This document shows positions 34,741-46,759 of a stretch of DNA of 64,000 nt, in pieces (the first letter of the stretch is position 1; each line of letters starts with the position of its first letter). Where the stretch lies: NCBI RefSeq assembly GCF_034190915.1, contig NW_026947496.1, forward strand, positions 27,126,001 through 27,190,000, given 5' to 3'. The DNA comes from Cavia porcellus (taxonomy: Eukaryota; Chordata; Mammalia; Rodentia; Caviidae). The notes under the pieces are model-generated. The model was given only the letters and a program-made list of their open reading frames with translations. It was not told the DNA's origin and searched no databases. The position numbers and the translations under genes are program-made.

Positions 34741-35016
34741 ATAAAAGGAAAATAAGGAAACAAACACTAATAGAAAGTTTATGATAGCCATAGTTTTCCA
34801 TATAGATCTCAACCAATCTATATTAAACATGAAATATACGTTTTATCCATGTAAATAATAAATAAGCAAAATTCACAATTAAGCTAATTGCATACATGGA
34901 AATCAATTAATTATATTTACTAATCTTCAAGTGCCAACACTGAAATTTAATAGAAACAAATATTATTAAGGGTGCTAAAAATACATATTTAATGTAATAC
35001 ATTAAAATGTGTGCTA

Positions 35017-35096
35017 GGGCTGGGCACACATTTGGCACCAGCACTTGCCTGTCAAGAGTGAGGTCATGAATTTGATCCCCAGTACCCCCCCCCAAA
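35017..35096 (+). mobile_element. tRNA-derived SINE, diverged, plus strand
   Basis: 'gggctgggcacacatttggc', 'accagcacttgcctgtcaag' and 'catgaatttgatccccagta' are a diverged ID-like head. A poly-C/A tail follows. A perfect 13-bp duplication AAAATGTGTGCTA flanks it (35004-35016 and 35097-35109). Confidence 0.88.
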
Positions 35097-35109
35097 AAAA
35101 TGTGTGCTA

Positions 35110-35939
35110 ATGTCCTTAAATATGAACATGCACCTAATACTGTAAGAATTTCTACATGTTTTATGTAGTCTTTTGCTTTGCTTACCATAATTTATGAGTG
35201 AGTGTCATTTAAAAATTAGTTAGTGAGTAAAAATTAATTAGTGAGTAAAAATTCATATATTTTTATGATTCAGTAAACAGATACACCGTCTTTGCCTGTG
35301 AATAGATGTATTACTCAGACAATGGCATAGACTATCTCTAAAGCAGAACTAATGGGATTGTATTTTAATGACAAATTTCTTCAAAGTAATAAATCAGATT
35401 CAAATCAGTTCATTTTGCTAAAAGGAAAGAAAGAGGAATGTGCACCTAGTTGCTTCAGGCTGTCTGCCCCAAATACTGCTGCAGTCTTAAGAACTTAGAA
35501 AACATGCAACGTACTTGAAAAAGCACACAGGACATCAAAGAGCATGCCAGTAAAGCAGCACTGCAGGAAGACTACAGATGCCTTGAAGGCTGCATATTTA
35601 TTTAATATTCATCATTACCAACAAAAGTCAATGTTTTGAATCTAAAGTACTTTAAAACAAGGTTTTAAAAAAATATATATGAGAGAACACTACATAAAAA
35701 TACAGCCCAAACTTCCATTTATTGCCAAACATGTAGTTTCTTGCCATATTATTTCAAATTATCTCAATGATTTCAACAATGTCTTACCTTCCAGGTAGCA
35801 TATTAATGTGTTAAGAAAGTTGTCTTCTAAAAGTAAAATTCATGAACAGTGAAAGATTTCTTGATGTTAAAAAAGGAGAGCAGAATCACTTTTTTTTTCA
35901 ATAGCATCTCTTTTATTTTTACCTAACTCAGTCTAGTTC
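35110..35939. other. non-coding, nothing recognised
   Basis: AT-rich DNA with no recognisable repeat or coding signal. Confidence 0.4.
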
Positions 35940-38900
35940 TGTGTTTCTTTTCTTTTTGTTTTAAAGAGAAAAAAACAAAATAACAGGAGAGTAATAATAG
36001 TTAACCACATTGAGAATTATCTTTGAATGACTTACTCAGAGTATAAGATATAGGCATTGAATTGTCTGATCAACATTAGCAGAAAGCTTTCTTTTCAATG
36101 AACTAAGAGAAATTAGTAGTATAACTATCTTAACTATCATATATGTGTGTACATATATTTGCTTTTCTCTTCCTTCTTTTCCAGGTAGTCTTTCCTTTTG
36201 AATAGTTTTTCTCATTTTACAATATCTATTGTACATTTTGGATCTTATTGACTCTTTTTGCTTCTCACACTAGGGAGTCAATACCATATTTACGCATGAG
36301 TCTGGTTTATTTCACTGAATATGTTCACAAGTTTCATCCTATGAAAGTCTAGTTTATTCTTCTTTATGGATGGGTAGTACTTTATTGAATAAAAAGACCA
36401 TATCTTCTTTATATATTCCTCAGTTTATGGACGTTTGAATTGTTCCCAAAATCTAATTACAAATTGTGCTGCTATAAACAGAAGTAGGCATATATTGTTG
36501 TGATATGAAGTTTTTAATTCTTCTGGGAAGAAACTCAGCAGAGGAATAGCTGGGTTTAATAGGATCTACCATCCTAGCTTTTTGAGAAATCTTTACACTG
36601 ATTTCCACATGGCTTGCACAAGTCCATACACCCACCAACAGTGGAGAAGTGTTCCTTTTTCCCCACATCCTGATCAGCATTTGTTGTTGGTTGATATCTT
36701 GATAATAGCTATTCCTTTCGGGAACAGGTGAAATCGCAGTGTTGTTTTAATTTGCATCTCTTGAATGACCAGTGACATTGAACATTTTTCATATATTTAT
36801 TTGCTGTTTGTATTTCTTTATCCGAGAAGTGTGTATTCATCTTGGATGCCCATTTTTTGGATTGAGTCTTTAAATTATGGAGGTCTGATTTTTTTTATAT
36901 ATGTTACATTTTGATCCTTTTATTTTTTTCTATTTTTAAAAAACAAGACAGATAACTTTTACCCTTTTCCTGTTTTTTTTTCTTTTTTCTCCTTAAATAA
37001 AATTTTTAAAAAAGCAAGACAAAAAAAGGATATAAATAATACAGAATTTCAAAAAATAAAGTAAGAAATCAACACTACTTAAAATAACTTGTTCAAGTTA
37101 CAAAATCTAAGTTTACATATGTTTTTAGTACTAATCCTTTGGCTGAAGAATAGCCGACAAACATTATTTCCCGCACTGTGGGTTCTGTCTTCATTCTGTT
37201 GATTGTTTGCCTTGCTATGCAAAAGAAACCAGTTGTTGATTCTTTGTGATATGTCCCATGCAATTAAAATTGTATTCATAAAGTCTTTGCCTACAGTATG
37301 TCTTCAAGAGTTTTACCTATTCTATCTTCCTACAGGTTTAACGTTTCTGTTTTAATATTAAGATCTTGGATTCATTTCAAATTTAGTGTACTGCATGGTG
37401 AAAGATATTGGCCTAATTTATCTTCAGCATGTGCAGAGCCTATTATTAGGCCCCAGCACCGCTTATTAAAGAAGCTGTCTTCCTTTCAGTGCTTGGAAAC
37501 TTTGTTAAAAAATAAAGTAACTGAGTACATCTAGAGTTGTTTCTGCATCTTCTAATCTGTTCCACTGATGTTCAGATTTGCGTTTTAGCCAGCATCATGC
37601 TGTTCCTATCACAATAGCTTCATACTACAATTTCGACTCAGGGATTGTGATGCCCGCCTACTTGCCTTTGTTGCTCAGGATTGCCTTTGCACTCCTAAGT
37701 CTCCACTGGTTCCAAATGAATTTTAGGATTGTTTTCTCTACTGTGGGATATGCTATTAGAATATCAATTGGATTTTCATTAAATCTCTAAAGCTCTTTTG
37801 GAAGTGTGGCCATTTTCCCTATATTGGTTCCTCCAATCCAAAAGCGAGGGAAATCTTTCCATCTTCTTATATCTTCTTTAATCTCCTTTTCTAGAGTACT
37901 GTAGGTTTCAGTGTAGAGCTCTTCCATATCTTTTGTTAGATTACTTCCTAGGTACATCATTTTTTGGATGATATTGTGAAAAGTCTTGTTTCATTAATTT
38001 CTCTCTCAAAGAGTTTTTATTTGTGTACAGGAAGGGCATTTATTTTTGAGTGTTGGCTTTGTATCCAGCTATGCTACTGAATTTGTTTATTAAATCTAGA
38101 AGTATTTTAGTGGAGTTTTTAGAGTCTGCTATGTAGAGCATCATGTCATCTACAAATAATGACAGTTTAACTTCTTTCTTTCCTATTATTATTCCTTTTT
38201 ATTTCTTTGTCCTGTTTAATTCCTTTAGCTAAAGTTTCCAGAACTATGTCCAATAGTGGAGACAGTGATAATCCTTGTCTTGTTCCTGATTTTAGAGAGA
38301 AAGCTTTCAGTTTTTGTCTGTTTAGTATGATGTCAACTGTTGGTTTGTCATAGATGACTTTTATCAGATTGCAATAAGGACCATATATTCCAATTTTCTG
38401 TAGGCTTTTTAAAAAGTCACAAATAGATGCTGGACTTTGTCAAAAGCTTTCTCTGCATCTACTGAGATAATCATTTGATTTTTTTTTCCTTGACTCAACT
38501 TCTCTGGGATAAATCCCACTTGGCTCAGGTGCATAATCTTCTTGATGATTTCTGTTTGCCAGTATCTTATTGAGGATTTTTGTATATGTGTTCATTAGGC
38601 AGACTGTCCTGTAGTTCTCTTAGTTGGGGCCTTCTCCAGTTTTTGTATCTGAGTAATGCTTGCTTGCAAGAATAAATTCTGGAGTATTGCTTTGCTTTTG
38701 ATTTTATTAAAGAGTTTGAGAAGTAGTAGTATTATGTCTTTTGTAAATTTCTTGTAGAACTCAGCATTGAATCCATGAGGATCTTAGATTTCTCTGTTGG
38801 ATTTCTTTGTGGTTTTAACTACATCTTAGATTTCATTGATTGATATAGGTTTATTTAGGATTATTATATCTTCTTGAGTCAGTTTTGATAATTCATATAT

Positions 38901-40790
38901 ATCTAGGAATCTGTGCATTTTTTCTGCATTTTCCACCTTATTAGAAAACAAGTTTTCAAAATACGTATGGATGACCTGTTGGATTTCTGCAGGGTCCATT
39001 CTGATTTCACCCTTTACATTCCTAACTGCATGGCTTCAAGTCTTTTCTTTCCTTTTTTGATGTGCTTGGCTATGAGTTTGTTGATTTTATTTAATCTTAC
39101 TAAGAACCCAACTCTTTAATTCACTGGTTTTTGTATTGTTTTCTGAGACTCCAATATGTTAATTTCTGCTCTCATCTTTATGATTTCTTCCCTCTTATGA
39201 GCTTTTGGCTTAAGCTGATCTTCTTTTTCTAGAAGCTTGAGGTTCACCATTAAGTTGTTTTTTGTACTTGCTGCTTTCCTAATGTGGGTACTAACTCCTA
39301 GAAGTTTACCTCTTACTACTGCTTACATGTATCCCATAAATCTCAGTATATTGTATCATCCTTATCATTGAATTATAGAAACTGTCTAATTTCTTCTTTA
39401 ATTTCGTCTATGACCTGCTGGTTATTTAGAAGGCTGCTATGTACTATCCATATGTTTGTGAAGTTCTTGTGGCTTCTTTTGCCAATTATTTCTAATTTCA
39501 TTGCACTGTGAGCTGATAATATGCATGATATAATTTTAATTCCTTTGCATTCACTTTTGCATGTTCTATGAATTAGTATGTGGTCTGTTTTAGAAAACAT
39601 TCCATGTACAGCTGAGAGCAATGTGTACAGTATTTTCTCAACCAGTCTCAGTCTTGGACTACCATGAAGAATGGCTGTTTAGAACAATTATGACAGGTTG
39701 TGTACCATCAGTAGTAACAGCAGCATCAAACACAGCTTAGAAAATGACAAATTGAGGTAACCATTGATTTGTCACCTTTAACCATATGAATTAGATTTGT
39801 GGTTATATAAAAAAATCCAAAACAAGCTAGAAAATTATATGCAGTATAAAAAACTTTAATATGTCATTTTTTCCCTCAGGGTTTAAAATTTGAAAGGGGT
39901 TAGGGAGAAAATAGAGAAATAAATGAGAAAGAGATTAGAAGAAAGGCTGGAGAACAAAGAGGGATCGTGCTAACTTTGGGAAACTGGTGCAGAAGACTGG
40001 AGGGAAAGAGAACGAAGAGACAAAAATCAGAAGAGATCAAGAACCCCAAAGTCTAGAAACCACATTCACATTCATATAAAAACAAAATCAAATAATTAAG
40101 GAGAAAAAACAAAACCACAACATCAACAAACAACAAGAAAGGAAAAAAAAATCCACTCCCAGGTTTGTCTCTGCTGTCACCGGTAGACAATGTGTGAAGA
40201 CAGTTCCAAACCACGTTGATTTATCCCAGTAAGCCAGCAGTAGTTTTTTGGCAGGTTAGTGGAGAATCTCAGCAAGCCTGCACCTTCTGGCAGAGACTAG
40301 ACTCATTCAGCTTGCAGCCATCAGTGCATATTCCCTAGACCTGAACCACTAGATGGAGCCAGCAGCCACTCTGAGTTCTGAGCTCAGCCAGCCTCTCCAA
40401 AAGGGCTACCAGTCACTTTCACTCAGCTCTCACCACCAGCTAGTGTAGTCCTTCATGTCTGAAGCTCCCCTCCAATGCTGTGTCTCTCTGCAGAGACCTC
40501 TAGGGTACCAGAGGTTACCATATGTCTGCAGGTTTCAATCTTTCCTCTAAAGCAGTGAGTCCCATCTCAGGGAGAAGGCACCAATGGCTGCCTCCTTCTT
40601 GATTGAAGTTTCTCCCTGTACTCTCTCCATGGGCTTCAGTTCATACCTCAGATACTTCCTGAGTCCTGAGAAACCACTTCCCTCCTTCTTGTCTTTCTCG
40701 CATTACTATAATCCAGCATCTGGATGATGAGTCTCAAAGAGGCTCCTTCTCTACTCCTTACCACTCTGCCATCTTGGTGCTCTTCCTCTG
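35940..40790 (-). mobile_element. L1 retrotransposon, internally deleted, minus strand
   Basis: Minus strand, from the 5' end at about 40790: 'gaggaagagcaccaagatgg' (a typical L1 start), a 5'UTR of GC-rich then pyrimidine-rich sequence (40790-39890), then a jump at about 39625 into ORF2 between endonuclease and reverse transcriptase. ORF2 continues to about 36240 and then the 3'UTR (weak 'ttttaaagagaa' end near 35950). The reverse-transcriptase motif reads SLFVDDMML at 38137-38163, so the FVDD active site is kept, but stops and frameshifts break the frame. ORF1 and the endonuclease are missing. The 3' boundary is uncertain (35940 or about 36180). Confidence 0.88.
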
Positions 40791-40884
40791 TTTCTATAAA
40801 CGACATTTTTTTTTTCTATGCACCAAAAAGCATGTCATATATAAGTTAGTAAATTCCAAAAATAGTAAAATGGTGGTGACTCAG

Positions 40885-41262
40885 TCCACTCAACGTTATA
40901 ACACAATATCTGAGACTAAGTAATTTATAAACAACAGCAATTTAGTTTTTGGAGTAGTTAGGAATTAATAATGCCAGGGACTACTGTAAACAGCCAACAA
41001 AGATGGGCCTGATGGGCAGGACAGTTTAGGAGTCTGATAGAATTCTTACTGTCTGAGGCCCTCTTCTTACATGAGCAGTACAGCTATGTGTCCCTGCCTT
41101 GAATCATGCAGGACATGATCCCATTGACCCTTGGATCTTCCCCTGCCCTTTGATTGTGCATGGAATCTGAGAATATGATGCAATGCCTCTCTTTTGCTTA
41201 CTATTTTGGAAATTTTCAAGGTAGGCTCAAGCAGAATACCTGTGTTCTTTAAAAGCAAAGCT
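40885..41262 (-). mobile_element. MST/MLT-like MaLR LTR, minus strand
   Basis: 'gtccactcaacgttataaca' with 'caatatctgagactaagtaa' and 'tttataaacaacagcaattt' is the reversed 3' end of an MST/THE-style LTR; the body continues to 'ctcaagcagaatacctgtgt'. Confidence 0.6.
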
Positions 41263-41639
41263 GCTTTTAATTGCTAGCAAAAGGAAAATTTAAAGCATGA
41301 CACATTTAAAGCATGAGAATCAGTCAGTGTACCATTGCTGGCAATGAAGATGGTGAGGCCAGGAACCTCAATCAACAGAGACAGACCTTTCCTAGGAATC
41401 CAGCCTAAGCCAACCCTACAGTTGAAGCTTTGTGAGACCTTAAAGCAGAGACAGTCAAGTTGACTTGAACACATACCTACAGATCTGGAGGCTGATAGTA
41501 TCAGATGTTATTTTAAGTTACAGAGTTTGCAGTCATATGTTGTACATATAGGTGGACAGATGGATAGATAACACATATTTTATAAAATATAGTTAGGATA
41601 CTAAATATCTTTCAACATGTACTGTGGCATGTTTAAAGA
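41263..41639. other. non-coding, nothing recognised
   Basis: No repeat or coding signal recognised. Confidence 0.4.
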
Positions 41640-41965
41640 GGAGAGGGAATATGTAGAGGTAGAAAATGTACAAGTGGAAGACCTGATAGAAGGGAGCCAG
41701 CCCAGTGAGTATGTGCCCTTGACAGTGACATTGAGACACTGGTGTCTTCCTATTTTTCTTCCTTTGCTTTCTGGTTGCCATGAGGCAAATAGGCTTCCTT
41801 CACCCCATGCTTCCTTCGCGCCACACCCCCTCTCCACAGACTCAAAAGTAACAGGGCCAAATCACTCTGGACTGCAACCTCTAAAACTACAAAGCAAAAT
41901 AAAACTTTCCTCTTTGAAGCTGTTTATGTCAAATATTTTGTCTCAGCGACAGAAAGCTGATGGAC
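41640..41965 (+). mobile_element. ERVL-MaLR LTR, plus strand
   Basis: 'tttctggttgccatgaggca', 'caccccatgcttccttcgcg', 'actctggactgcaacctcta', 'gcaaaataaaactttcctct' (AATAAA signal) and 'caaatattttgtctcagcga' occur in exact MaLR order. The 166-codon ORF at 41617-42117 is a reading through this LTR. Confidence 0.85.
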
Positions 41966-42712
41966 AAATTATATTTGATTATATGTTGCTTACACATACA
42001 TATGATGTAAGTGTCTACAAGATTATCTATTGTGTAAGTACTGTAATACAGAATATTCTTTCCTGCAGCTCATTTCCTAGGGGTCTGCTACCTGACAAAG
42101 ATTATCCCAGATACTAAAGAAGGGCAGAAGTGCCATATCACGCCTTGTTTTGTGGGGTGCTGTGTGCTCCACCGAAGCAGAGAAACCCCTGACTGGTAGG
42201 CTTGTGCTGTGTCCCAGATTTGTGAAGAACAGTTTTGACAGCCTCTCTGCAGCTTCCTTCCACTCAGAAAGTGGAATGATTCACTAGTCCAGTTTCAGAT
42301 TTTGTGTGTTCCTTTGCCATATTCTGAATAGCAATGTTCTCTTTGCAGAAAACAGGACACAATGTCTCTGAAGCTCTGCTCCTGTTTCAGCACCACTGTG
42401 GAGAGCTAGCCTAGTGAATGCAGCTTCTTAGAACACTGTGTTCAAAACAATCACCTTACAGAGGACAGGGAGCTAAAAAGGTAAAACTAAAGAAATGAAC
42501 CTTTTCAACACAGAGATTCTGAAACGAATATTATTGTTCCCCTGGAATTTTAATGCATCAGTTTCATTACTGGTCCCTGGAAAATGTCAAATTCCACATT
42601 TTTATGGAAATGGTAGAATACCTTATGCTTGCTTGTTAGAGTTGTTTGTCACACTGAAAACTTTAATAGTGTCTGTTTTCTTCTCCTTCCCCTTTCCATG
42701 CTTTGTTTTTCT
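41966..42712. other. non-coding, nothing recognised
   Basis: Moderate GC, no repeat family or protein similarity recognised. Confidence 0.4.
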
Positions 42713-42812
42713 TTGACTGTGACTCTCTGTGCGTCTTTATCTCTTTCTGTCTGTCTCTGTCACAGCATCACTGTCTCTCTCATTGTCTCTCCTTCTCTTT
42801 CTCTCTTTTTCT

Positions 42813-42858
<46 letters not shown>
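42713..42858 (+). repeat. CT-rich tract and (TG)n microsatellite
   Basis: A CTCT/CTGT pyrimidine tract (42713-42812) runs into about 22 TG units (42814-42858). It causes the Ser/Leu and Cys/Val-rich frames here. Confidence 0.97.
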
Positions 42859-43640
42859 ACAGGGAACTCATATCACTTGAGGGGTCAGGGATACAGTCCC
42901 CAAATGCAGTTAGATGATTTCATTGTATAAACATCGTACCATGTGACACACAGACTACAACAACTACATTATCACTGGGAAACATGATCTCATTTTTGCA
43001 CACTAAGCACCACTGAACAAAAGTCATTACACATGACTATAAAAGTGTATGCAATATGCAAACACATCCATGTGTGTGTGAAATCCATTGTTTCTCCAAT
43101 GAAGCTGTCAGGTTTCATTAATTTGTCTGACACCTGACATCTGGAAACGGAGTTGAAAAATTTGAGTGAGTTAGGATTAGAAGAGGTCTTGTGCTCCATT
43201 AACACAAGAGTAAACTCACTAGTGACTCATATAATATAAACTGTGAGATGTTGGACTTTACATTCCACTCTTAGTGTGGCAGGATGTGTTGCTGAACTGC
43301 TGTTCCATGAGTCCTTCAAGCAACTATCAAAGAGAATGCTGAAATAAGTTAAGAACCTATTCTCCCGCTGCACATAACTAGAAGAGTTTACTGCACCACT
43401 GTGGGAGACAACTCCAGGGACTCGCTTTGAATGCAAAACAATTCCTGTGACTTTGATTACTTGGAGACTCATTTCTTCATGCAGCTACGCAAAAGGTTGG
43501 CTAGGGCATTTCCTTCTCTCTTCAATTGGCTTTGAGCATTGCAAATAAGGCTAGCTGAGGTGCTAATGTGCAAAGTCTAGCCATCAGACAGTCCTGTTTC
43601 CTCACATGGTGCTCTCCACAACAAGATTGAGCTGGCGAAA
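42859..43640. other. non-coding, nothing recognised
   Basis: No repeat or coding signal recognised. Confidence 0.4.
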
Positions 43641-44068
43641 TGTTAGAGCAAACAGCTCCGGGAATGTCAACTGGGTAGACAACTGGGTAGATAAGAGTCT
43701 ATGACTCCCCAGGGCACAAGAGTTTGCATATCAGAAACCAGAAACTGAAGTGATAGCCCCCCAAAACTATTCCACTGCCACCATATTATATAAATTGATC
43801 CTTCTGCATATCTTTATCTCTGCAAATTACAGAGATGCCATTCTTGCACCTGGCCAGCCAGCTCAAGTTACTCAGTAATCCAAGACATCCTCACTATTAC
43901 TCATGCCTGAGGGATGCCCCCGCCCCAGCCAGCCTCTCTTCACAAGATAATAAATGCTAGGAGAGGCCTAGGATTGAGACCTTTGTCTGCATCTCCTCAC
44001 TGGGATTGGATTTAGGACCTCTTGGCTGCCTTAACTTGGAACATGTCTTGGTGCCTTTACTCTCATCA
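43641..44068 (+). mobile_element. possible solo retroviral LTR (class I-like)
   Basis: Starts TGTTAG, has a TATATAAA-like box near 43786-43795 and AATAAA at 43949-43954, with a C-rich stretch between and 'tttgtctgcatctcctcact' after the signal, and could end at '...tcatca'. This is the spacing of a retroviral LTR (U3-R-U5). No flanking 5-6 bp duplication or internal gene was found, so the call is tentative. Confidence 0.35.
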
Positions 44069-44103
44069 TGGATTGGATTGGTGATGGTAGATTGGAATTA
44101 ACA

Positions 44104-44218
44104 GGGGCTGGGGATTTAGCTCAGGGGCATAAGTGCCTGCCTTGCAAGCAGGCAGTCATGAGTTCGACCCCTGGTACCGATAAAAAAGGAAAAAGACAAA
44201 AAAAAAAAAAAAAAAAAA
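44104..44218 (+). mobile_element. tRNA-Ala-like ID-type SINE, young, plus strand
   Basis: Same head as the copy at 31812, with an intact anticodon arm CCTGC-CTTGCAA-GCAGG and box B 'gagttcgacccc'. The tail is 'ggtaccgataaaaaaggaaa' plus a run of about 22 A. A perfect 14-bp duplication AGATTGGAATTAAC flanks it (44089-44102 and 44219-44232). Confidence 0.96.
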
Positions 44219-44232
44219 AGATTGGAATTAAC

Positions 44233-44585
44233 CTGCTGGGATTCCAGTAATGTCTCAATGGGAATATACATATAACTTTTTGGATTGAGAGGAAAACTAG
44301 AAAGATTACAATACTTGGATGACTGACCTCGATATTTGGGTTTGCGATACACTATAGTGACACAAGGCTGAACAGCCCGCAGCAGCTGGCTCTCAGTCTT
44401 AGATCAGCGGGCTAATCTCTGCCCTCTTGCCATAACTCCTGTCTCTTATTCTCTCTCCAAATCTTTATTTTTATATCTTCTTTTCTTCTCATTCTTTGAA
44501 GAGTACTTAATGAGGATTTTACAAGAGTGACAGAGATTCTATTTAAAAAAAAAAAAAAACATGTTTAGAATCCAGCTTTCTGAAA
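44233..44585. other. non-coding; continues the region around the SINE
   Basis: Includes an A15 run near 44545. No repeat family recognised, though 44233-44470 could be internal or flanking retroviral sequence. Confidence 0.3.
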
Positions 44586-44672
44586 CCAGGCACAGTAGCA
44601 CACACCAGCAATTTCAGCACTTACAGGGGTGAGGCAGGGAGATCACAAGTTAAGGTCAACATAGCCAATAGA
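44586..44672 (+). mobile_element. B1 SINE 5' fragment, plus strand
   Basis: 'aggcacagtagcacacacca', 'gcaatttcagcacttacagg' and 'gaggcagggagatcacaagt' followed by 'aaggtcaaca' are the B1 start, cut after about 85 bp. Confidence 0.85.
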
Positions 44673-45229
44673 CATTCTCAGTTTTTCATTCGTAATAGAC
44701 AATTTTATTGATAAAGCAAGGAATGTCTTCTAATGTACCAGTATCATAATACTCATTCTGTAGATGATCATTAGTCTCCCATAGGCCTTCTAATAATGAG
44801 AACTTCAATGATAAAAACTTTCAATAATGAAAACTTCAATATATTTTAAATGCATCGAATTAACTGTATTTGTGATAACAAATTAACTGTATTTATGGAA
44901 AGCTCATATGGATAGTTTGTATGTTACAAGGCCATTACATTGCAAATTTTCTTAGGAGCTACACAGGTGCATATACAACCAAAGACATTCTGTATTCAAA
45001 TACTGAACTTTCTAAGTTCTACTGTCATTATTGTAACAAATCAATTCATAGTATTTGCTTACAGAGCATAATGCCTCTATAAATGTGCAACTGTTTCATG
45101 CTCTGTTAGCAGGTTCCAGGAGTCCAGTACTGTAGCCATACACCTTTCAATGTTTTCTCTATGCTCTTGGGACATATTTCCATCGTATAGCTCACTACAT
45201 AATTTCTGCAGTTAATTTAAGTATTTGAG
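44673..45229. other. non-coding, nothing recognised
   Basis: Contains short near-repeats 'aatgataaaaactttcaata' (44808) and 'ttaactgtatttatgg' (44883), nothing more. Confidence 0.4.
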
Positions 45230-45394
45230 AACTGTGATGGCTGATTGTCAACTTGATCAGATTGAGAGATGTCTAGAAAATTGGTAAATCACAGATCTGG
45301 GTACATCTATGAGGACCCTTCTAAATATATAGTAAATAGATCAACAATCTACTAGGAGAAGCCACACACTGAATGTGAGGAGCAGCATCGAATT
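45230..45394 (+). mobile_element. old LTR-like repeat, part 1 (split by insertion)
   Basis: 'tgatggctgattgtcaactt' with 'gatcagattgagagatgtct', 'ggtacatctatgaggaccct' is the start of a known old mammalian repeat. Parts 2 and 3 continue at 45691 and 46364. Confidence 0.6.
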
Positions 45395-45690
45395 AACTGG
45401 TATATTAGTTACTTTTCCTGTGCTGGGACAAAATACTCAACACTGAAAATTTAATTTAGCTCACAGTTTTCAGAGGACTGAGTCCATGGTTGAATGAAGA
45501 AATAGCGTTGTGGAAAGCCATGGTAGAGGAAAGCTGCTCAATCTTTGGAAGCCAGGCAATAGGAGAAGAGAGGATCTAAGGAAGGTGATACACCACAAAG
45601 CCATGCTCCCAGTGACCAGACTCCTCAAACCAACCTCCTAACACATGTTTAGCTGTGAACTTACCAATGAATTTGTCCATTGATGATTTT
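45395..45690 (-). mobile_element. rodent MaLR LTR (ORR1-like), minus strand, nested
   Basis: 'tattagttacttttcctgtg' with 'ctgggacaaaatactcaaca' opens a reversed ORR1-like LTR. It interrupts the older repeat. Confidence 0.75.
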
Positions 45691-45943
45691 AGTGTCTGTA
45701 TGCCTTCTAAAAGGCCTTTCTCTGAATACATGAGATGTTACAGGAACATTTTAGATCTAAATGATCACAACTGAGGGCTCAAATAGAACAAGAAGAGATG
45801 GGGTAAACTCCTATACCTGCACAACTGACTCTTCTCAAGTGAATGCTTTTTTTCTGATACATCACTTGCGAAGATTAGACTCCAGATTCTTCAGTCTTTG
45901 AATACAGCTTCACACCACTAACTCTAAGAGGGTTTCCAGGCTG
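45691..45943 (+). mobile_element. old LTR-like repeat, part 2
   Basis: 'caactgagggctcaaataga' with 'acaagaagagatgggg' and 'cttgcgaagattagactcca' continues the older repeat after the first insertion. Confidence 0.55.
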
Positions 45944-46363
45944 TGTTAGTTGCTTTTCTCATTACTGAGACAAAATGCCCAACACTCACAAGTTAAAGAA
46001 GGAAAGGTTTATTTTGCTTCATACTTTACAGAGGTTTCAACCCACAGTTTACTGGCTCTATGGCACCGTAGAATGGGAGATGGACACAACAGAAGAGAAA
46101 CAGTTCATGATGTGGCCAACAGAAGGCTGCAGCAGCAAGCAGCAGCAGCAAACCTGCCTTTTCTCTTTCCCTTTATATTCCATGGAGGCTACAAATCTAT
46201 TGATTGATGCTACCATACCCAAGGTGGGGCTTCCATTATCAACACCCATATCCCAGTATCACCCCTTAATCCACAGTCACACCTTAATCCAGCCACCTTT
46301 GAAACCTTCTGCCTCTGACTACATTAGGCTTTTAGGGGACAACTAGATATAAGCCATAATACA
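45944..46363 (-). mobile_element. rodent MaLR LTR (ORR1-like), minus strand, nested
   Basis: Begins TGTTAGTTGC and ends ATAATACA, so the TG...CA ends are present. A GGCT motif lies at both edges (about 45939 and 46365), possibly a short target-site duplication. It contains a (CAG)n-like tract at 46127-46151. The 123-codon ORF is an LTR reading. Confidence 0.8.
46127..46151 (+). repeat. imperfect (CAG)n tract
   Basis: 'gcagcagcaagcagcagcag' inside the LTR. Confidence 0.9.
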
Positions 46364-46600
46364 GGGCTTCAGCCTTAGAGTACAGCTGCATGATTGGTTC
46401 CCCTTGTTCTGCAGCTTCTAGCTGCAAAGACCAAAAAGCTTCTGTTTTCCCTGACTCTACAAGTTGCAGATGCCACTGTGGGACTCTCCAACCCCTGATC
46501 ACCTAAGACAATCTAATAAATATCGATATGTATTTTTTTCTATTGATCTTGTTCTTCTAGAGAATTCTGACTATACTGAAACAATTTTACTATTGTTATT
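46364..46600 (+). mobile_element. old LTR-like repeat, part 3 (3' end)
   Basis: 'ggcttcagccttagagtaca', 'aagacaatctaataaatatc' and the end 'tctagagaattctgactata' are the 3' end of the element started at 45230. Confidence 0.65.
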
Positions 46601-46759
46601 ATTAGTTACCTTAACTCCTTAATTATATCCCATCTCTTTTTTTTTCCAAATTGAGTTTCTTGTTTTATTTGCATGATCTTTTGCTTTACTGTAAACCAAC
46701 TCAAAACAAAGAGGTAATTACTGGCCTCCTAATGAACCACCATCAATTCTAAAAGAAGT
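46601..46759. other. non-coding spacer
   Basis: Short AT-rich spacer. Confidence 0.4.

Noticed and set aside
41617..42117. 166-codon ORF on the plus strand
   Set aside because: Its first two thirds lie in a MaLR LTR with all LTR motifs in order; the rest has no family resemblance.
46127..46151. CAG repeat as a coding polyglutamine tract
   Set aside because: It is short, imperfect and lies inside a MaLR LTR.
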